Assembly: GCF_002871005.1 (NCBI RefSeq)
Contig: NZ_PHSN01000024.1
Location: 1 to 64,000 of the forward strand
Source: Acidimangrovimonas sediminis
GTDB lineage: Bacteria; Pseudomonadota; Alphaproteobacteria; Rhodobacterales; Rhodobacteraceae
Reading direction: 5' to 3'
Length of the DNA stretch: 64,000 nt
How positions within the stretch are numbered: position 1 is the stretch's first letter; every line of letters begins with the position of its first letter. The notes beneath the pieces were generated by a model. That model saw nothing but the letters and a program-made list of their open reading frames with translations, was not told the origin of the DNA and did no database searches. A program made the translations under genes and the position numbers. Positions 61,976 to 64,000 of this stretch are shown one piece after another.

Positions 61976-63241
61976 TCAGGGCCGGAACAGCACCTGAAGG
62001 TCGGCCACGTTGGTTCCTGTCGCGCCGGTCATCAGAAGATCCCCCGCCGCCTCCAAGGCCGCGTAGCTGTCGTTCTCGTCAAGGAGCGCCCGCGGATCGA
62101 GGCCCGCCGCCCGGATCCGGCCGAGCGTGCCCGCATCGACCAGCCCGCCCGCCGCGTCGGTCGGGCCGTCGCGTCCGTCGGTGCCGCCCGACAGGAAGAC
62201 CCAGCCCTCGGGCCAGCCCCCCTCCTCGGCGATCAGCGCGACCCGCAGCGCCAGCTCCTGGTTGCGCCCGCCCCGGCCCGTGCCGCGCAGCACCACCGTC
62301 GTCTCGCCGCCCAGAAGCCAGAGACCCGGACCCAGCGCCCCAAGCAGCGCCGCCGCCTCTGCCACATCCCCGTCTAGCGGCGTGTCGACCACTTGCGCCG
62401 CCTGCCCCGCCCGCGCCGCGGCCTCGGCCATCGCGCCGACCGACAGGCCGTTCGACCCGACCAGCCGGTTGTCGGCCCCGGGAAGCGCCTCTGGCTCTGG
62501 GGCCTCAGGGGCCTCGGCCGAGAGATGCGCGCGCACCACCTCGGGCACCTTGTCCCACAGGCCGCGATCGCGCAGCGTCGCCGCCGCCTCCGCCCGCGTG
62601 CCGATCGGCGCGACCGTGGGCCCCGAGGCGATCACCCGCAGATCGTCGCCGATCACGTCGGACAGGATCAGCGCGGTCACCTCGGCCGGCGCCGCCGCCC
62701 GCAGGAACCCGCCCCCCTTGAGCCGCGACAATTGCTGGCGCACCAGGTTCATCTCGGTGATCGAGGCGCCGGAGCCCAGCAGCAGCCGGTTCACCATGGC
62801 CTTGTCGTCGAGGCTGAGCCCCGCCACCGGCGCCGGCAGAAGCGCCGAGCCGCCGCCCGAGATCAGCGCCAGCACGCGGTCGCCGGCCCCAAGGCTTTGC
62901 AGGAGCGACTCGACCGCCCGCGCCGCGGCCTCGCCCTGGGTGTCGGGCACCGGGTGGCCCGCCGCCATCACCACCGCCCCTGGCAGGTCGGCCGCATTCT
63001 CGTAATTGGTGACGGCGAGAACTTCGGCCCGCCCGCAGGCCTGCATCGCCGCCCGCGCCATCCCCAGCGCCGCCTTGCCGATCGCGACGATCACCAACCG
63101 CCCGCCCGGCCCTGCACCGACGGGGCGGCGGCCCAGCGCCTCGGTCACGGCACGGGCGGGATCGGCCGCGGCCACGCCCGCATCGAAAACCTTGCGCACA
63201 AGCGTGCGGGCGGCGGAATTCTGTGAATTCTGTGCTGTCAT
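61976..63241 (-). CDS. Glycerate 2-kinase (MOFRL family, GckA/TtuD-type)
   Basis: A 421-aa protein. Residues about 10-240 are the N-terminal kinase domain with VIVAIGKAALGMARAA, VMAAGHPVPD and ALISGGGSALLPAPVAGLSLDDK, then MNLVRQQLSRLKGGG and LSDVIGDD. The C-terminal MOFRL domain has WLLGGETTVVLRGTGRGGRNQELAL, FLSGGTDGRDGPTDAAGGLVD. It phosphorylates D-glycerate to 2-phosphoglycerate (serine cycle, tartronate or glyoxylate metabolism). ATG 63241. It is probably monocistronic; convergent with the MFS gene. Confidence 0.9.
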   Translation of the reverse strand: MTAQNSQNSAARTLVRKVFDAGVAAADPARAVTEALGRRPVGAGPGGRLVIVAIGKAALGMARAAMQACGRAEVLAVTNYENAADLPGAVVMAAGHPVPDTQGEAAARAVESLLQSLGAGDRVLALISGGGSALLPAPVAGLSLDDKAMVNRLLLGSGASITEMNLVRQQLSRLKGGGFLRAAAPAEVTALILSDVIGDDLRVIASGPTVAPIGTRAEAAATLRDRGLWDKVPEVVRAHLSAEAPEAPEPEALPGADNRLVGSNGLSVGAMAEAAARAGQAAQVVDTPLDGDVAEAAALLGALGPGLWLLGGETTVVLRGTGRGGRNQELALRVALIAEEGGWPEGWVFLSGGTDGRDGPTDAAGGLVDAGTLGRIRAAGLDPRALLDENDSYAALEAAGDLLMTGATGTNVADLQVLFRP

Positions 63242-63375
63242 GGCGCCAAGATTGCCCGCCCCGGGCGCCGCCGTCCAGCCTGCCCCTGCACAAGCGCGCG
63301 CGGCGCGCCACTATCACCACGGAGCGGCGCCGCACCGGTTCGGCACGACAGATGACGACGAGATGAAATTTCCTC

Positions 63376-63403
63376 TTGCGGGCGGGCGGCGCAGGCATTA
63401 GAT
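63376..63403 (+). promoter_or_regulatory. Likely promoter of tRNA-Gly
   Basis: TTGCGG (63376-63381) and TTAGAT (63398-63403) are separated by 16 bp and the -10 ends 18 bp before the tRNA. The match is moderate, but the position suits a stable-RNA promoter. Confidence 0.45.
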
Positions 63404-63421
63404 GACCGCCTACCCAAGGAT

Positions 63422-63496
63422 GCGGGCGTAGCTCAGGGGTAGAGCATAACCTTGCCAAGGTTAGGGTCGTGAGTTCGAATCTCATCGCCCGCTCCA
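63422..63496 (+). tRNA. tRNA-Gly (anticodon GCC)
   Basis: A full cloverleaf: acceptor GCGGGCG / CGCCCGC with U73 and encoded CCA at 63494-63496, D-arm GCTC-AGGGGTA-GAGC, anticodon stem AACCT / AGGTT with anticodon GCC at 63454-63456, and T-arm with GTTCGAAT. CCA is encoded in the gene, usual for this order. No obvious second copy of its 3' end follows as an att repeat. Confidence 0.97.
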
Positions 63497-63522
63497 AGAT
63501 CTTCTCAAAGATTACAACAAGT

Positions 63523-63554
63523 AAGGCCGACCCAGAGGGTCGGCCTACTGTTTT
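63523..63554 (+). terminator. Rho-independent terminator of tRNA-Gly
   Basis: A 9-bp GC-rich stem AGGCCGACC / GGTCGGCCT with a short loop, 27 bp after the tRNA, followed by ACTGTTTT. This is the best-formed terminator in the window. Confidence 0.85.
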
Positions 63555-63738
63555 CGCCTCCACACTCCGACAGCCCGGGCCCCGCATCGCCGCCGCCGCC
63601 CCCTGTGACACCAGTGTTGTCAACGCTGCGCCCATCGGCCACGCTGCATGGAACCGCACGCCCCGGGGCAGCACGCGCGGCACGATTCGACCAGAAGACG
63701 ATCCCGCAGGGAAAATTTCCGGTGAAGGAGTAAAGCTC

Positions 63739-64000
63739 ATGCCTGGCGCCCAGACGATCACGCTTTTCGACAACATGCGCGACAAGGGCAGCTACCTGTC
63801 CCGCCCCACCGGCTGCCCGATCACGGTCACCTACGACTGGGTCTCTATCAACGGGCGCCTCGCCTCGCTCGACCTCATGGCGGTGCGGCAGGAGCGCAAG
63901 GTCTACCTGGATCTGAACCCCGTTTCGCCGGGGCCGGGGCGGGCCTATTATCCGCAGATACGCAGCGTCGAGGGCAAGCTGAAGGCCTGCGTCACCACGG
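63739..64000 (+). CDS. Unrecognised protein, 5' end only
   Basis: The window ends inside this gene; 87 codons are visible. It starts MPGAQTITLFDNMRDKGSYLS with ATG at 63739 preceded by GTGAAGGAGTAAAGCTC, a strong ribosome binding site. No signal peptide and no membrane segment are visible; the sequence looks like a small beta-rich soluble domain (PITVTYDWVSINGRLASLDLM, KVYLDLNPVSP). No family was recognised. The codon use is like that of the surrounding core genes. Confidence 0.6.
   Translation, partial: MPGAQTITLFDNMRDKGSYLSRPTGCPITVTYDWVSINGRLASLDLMAVRQERKVYLDLNPVSPGPGRAYYPQIRSVEGKLKACVTT

Noticed and set aside
63422-63554. tRNA-Gly as attachment site of a genomic island
   Set aside because: No direct repeat of its 3' end and no integrase gene are seen in the window; the right flank is cut off, so this is left open, not claimed.

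Overview
High-GC DNA from an alphaproteobacterium, most likely Rhodobacteraceae. The grounds are the overall gene content, an OxyR/AhpC/AhpF set, FNR-type regulators with a C-x2-C-x7-C cluster, intracellular PHA depolymerase, and the gene-tail motifs described below. Everything was read by eye from the sequence. Product names rest on recognised motifs, not on database searches.

Layout. (1) 1-8515 is an accessory island. It starts with the 3' end of an IS3-family transposase and its right inverted repeat. Next comes a minus-strand two-gene unit: a small DUF5677-like protein and a ~1590-aa protein with an N-terminal PD-(D/E)XK nuclease, a STAND-type NTPase and a long helical C-terminus. This is the layout of Avs-like antiphage sensors. 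A truncated IS66 tnpC closes the island. (2) 8672-16165 is core-like: an MHS-family transporter, the ahpC-ahpF-oxyR peroxide unit with an OxyR-like site upstream, an SPW-repeat membrane protein, a Crp/Fnr regulator, a host-attachment-family protein and a BON protein. (3) 16300-31947 is an exopolysaccharide locus. It holds two beta-helix proteins, four glycosyltransferases, a polymerase joined in frame to a Wzz-like chain-length protein, an ExoY-like priming transferase, a flippase, a beta-propeller protein and GalE. (4) 32136-39985 has a hybrid histidine kinase, an FNR-like regulator, an OmpR-type response regulator and a type I secretion ATPase/adaptor pair that may export products of region 3.

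(5) 40526-46060 holds an OFA-family (oxalate/formate-type) transporter and an NtrC-like regulator/kinase pair. The regulator lacks the sigma-54 GAFTGA motif. Three identical-type palindromes spaced exactly 42 bp apart sit upstream of the transporter, next to a perfect TTGACA. (6) 46446-52725 is the overlapping glgX-treZ-treY operon (glycogen or maltodextrin to trehalose), followed by a 34-bp tandem repeat. (7) 53031-56804 contains phosphonate genes (phnM, a DUF1045 2H phosphoesterase, phnF) around a DMT transporter. (8) 56998-64000 contains a PHP-domain protein, PHA depolymerase, a GST, an MFS transporter, a glycerate 2-kinase, tRNA-Gly(GCC) and the start of an unrecognised gene.

The best candidates for something new are the nuclease-STAND pair in the IS-bounded island and the GAFTGA-less regulator with its phased operators.
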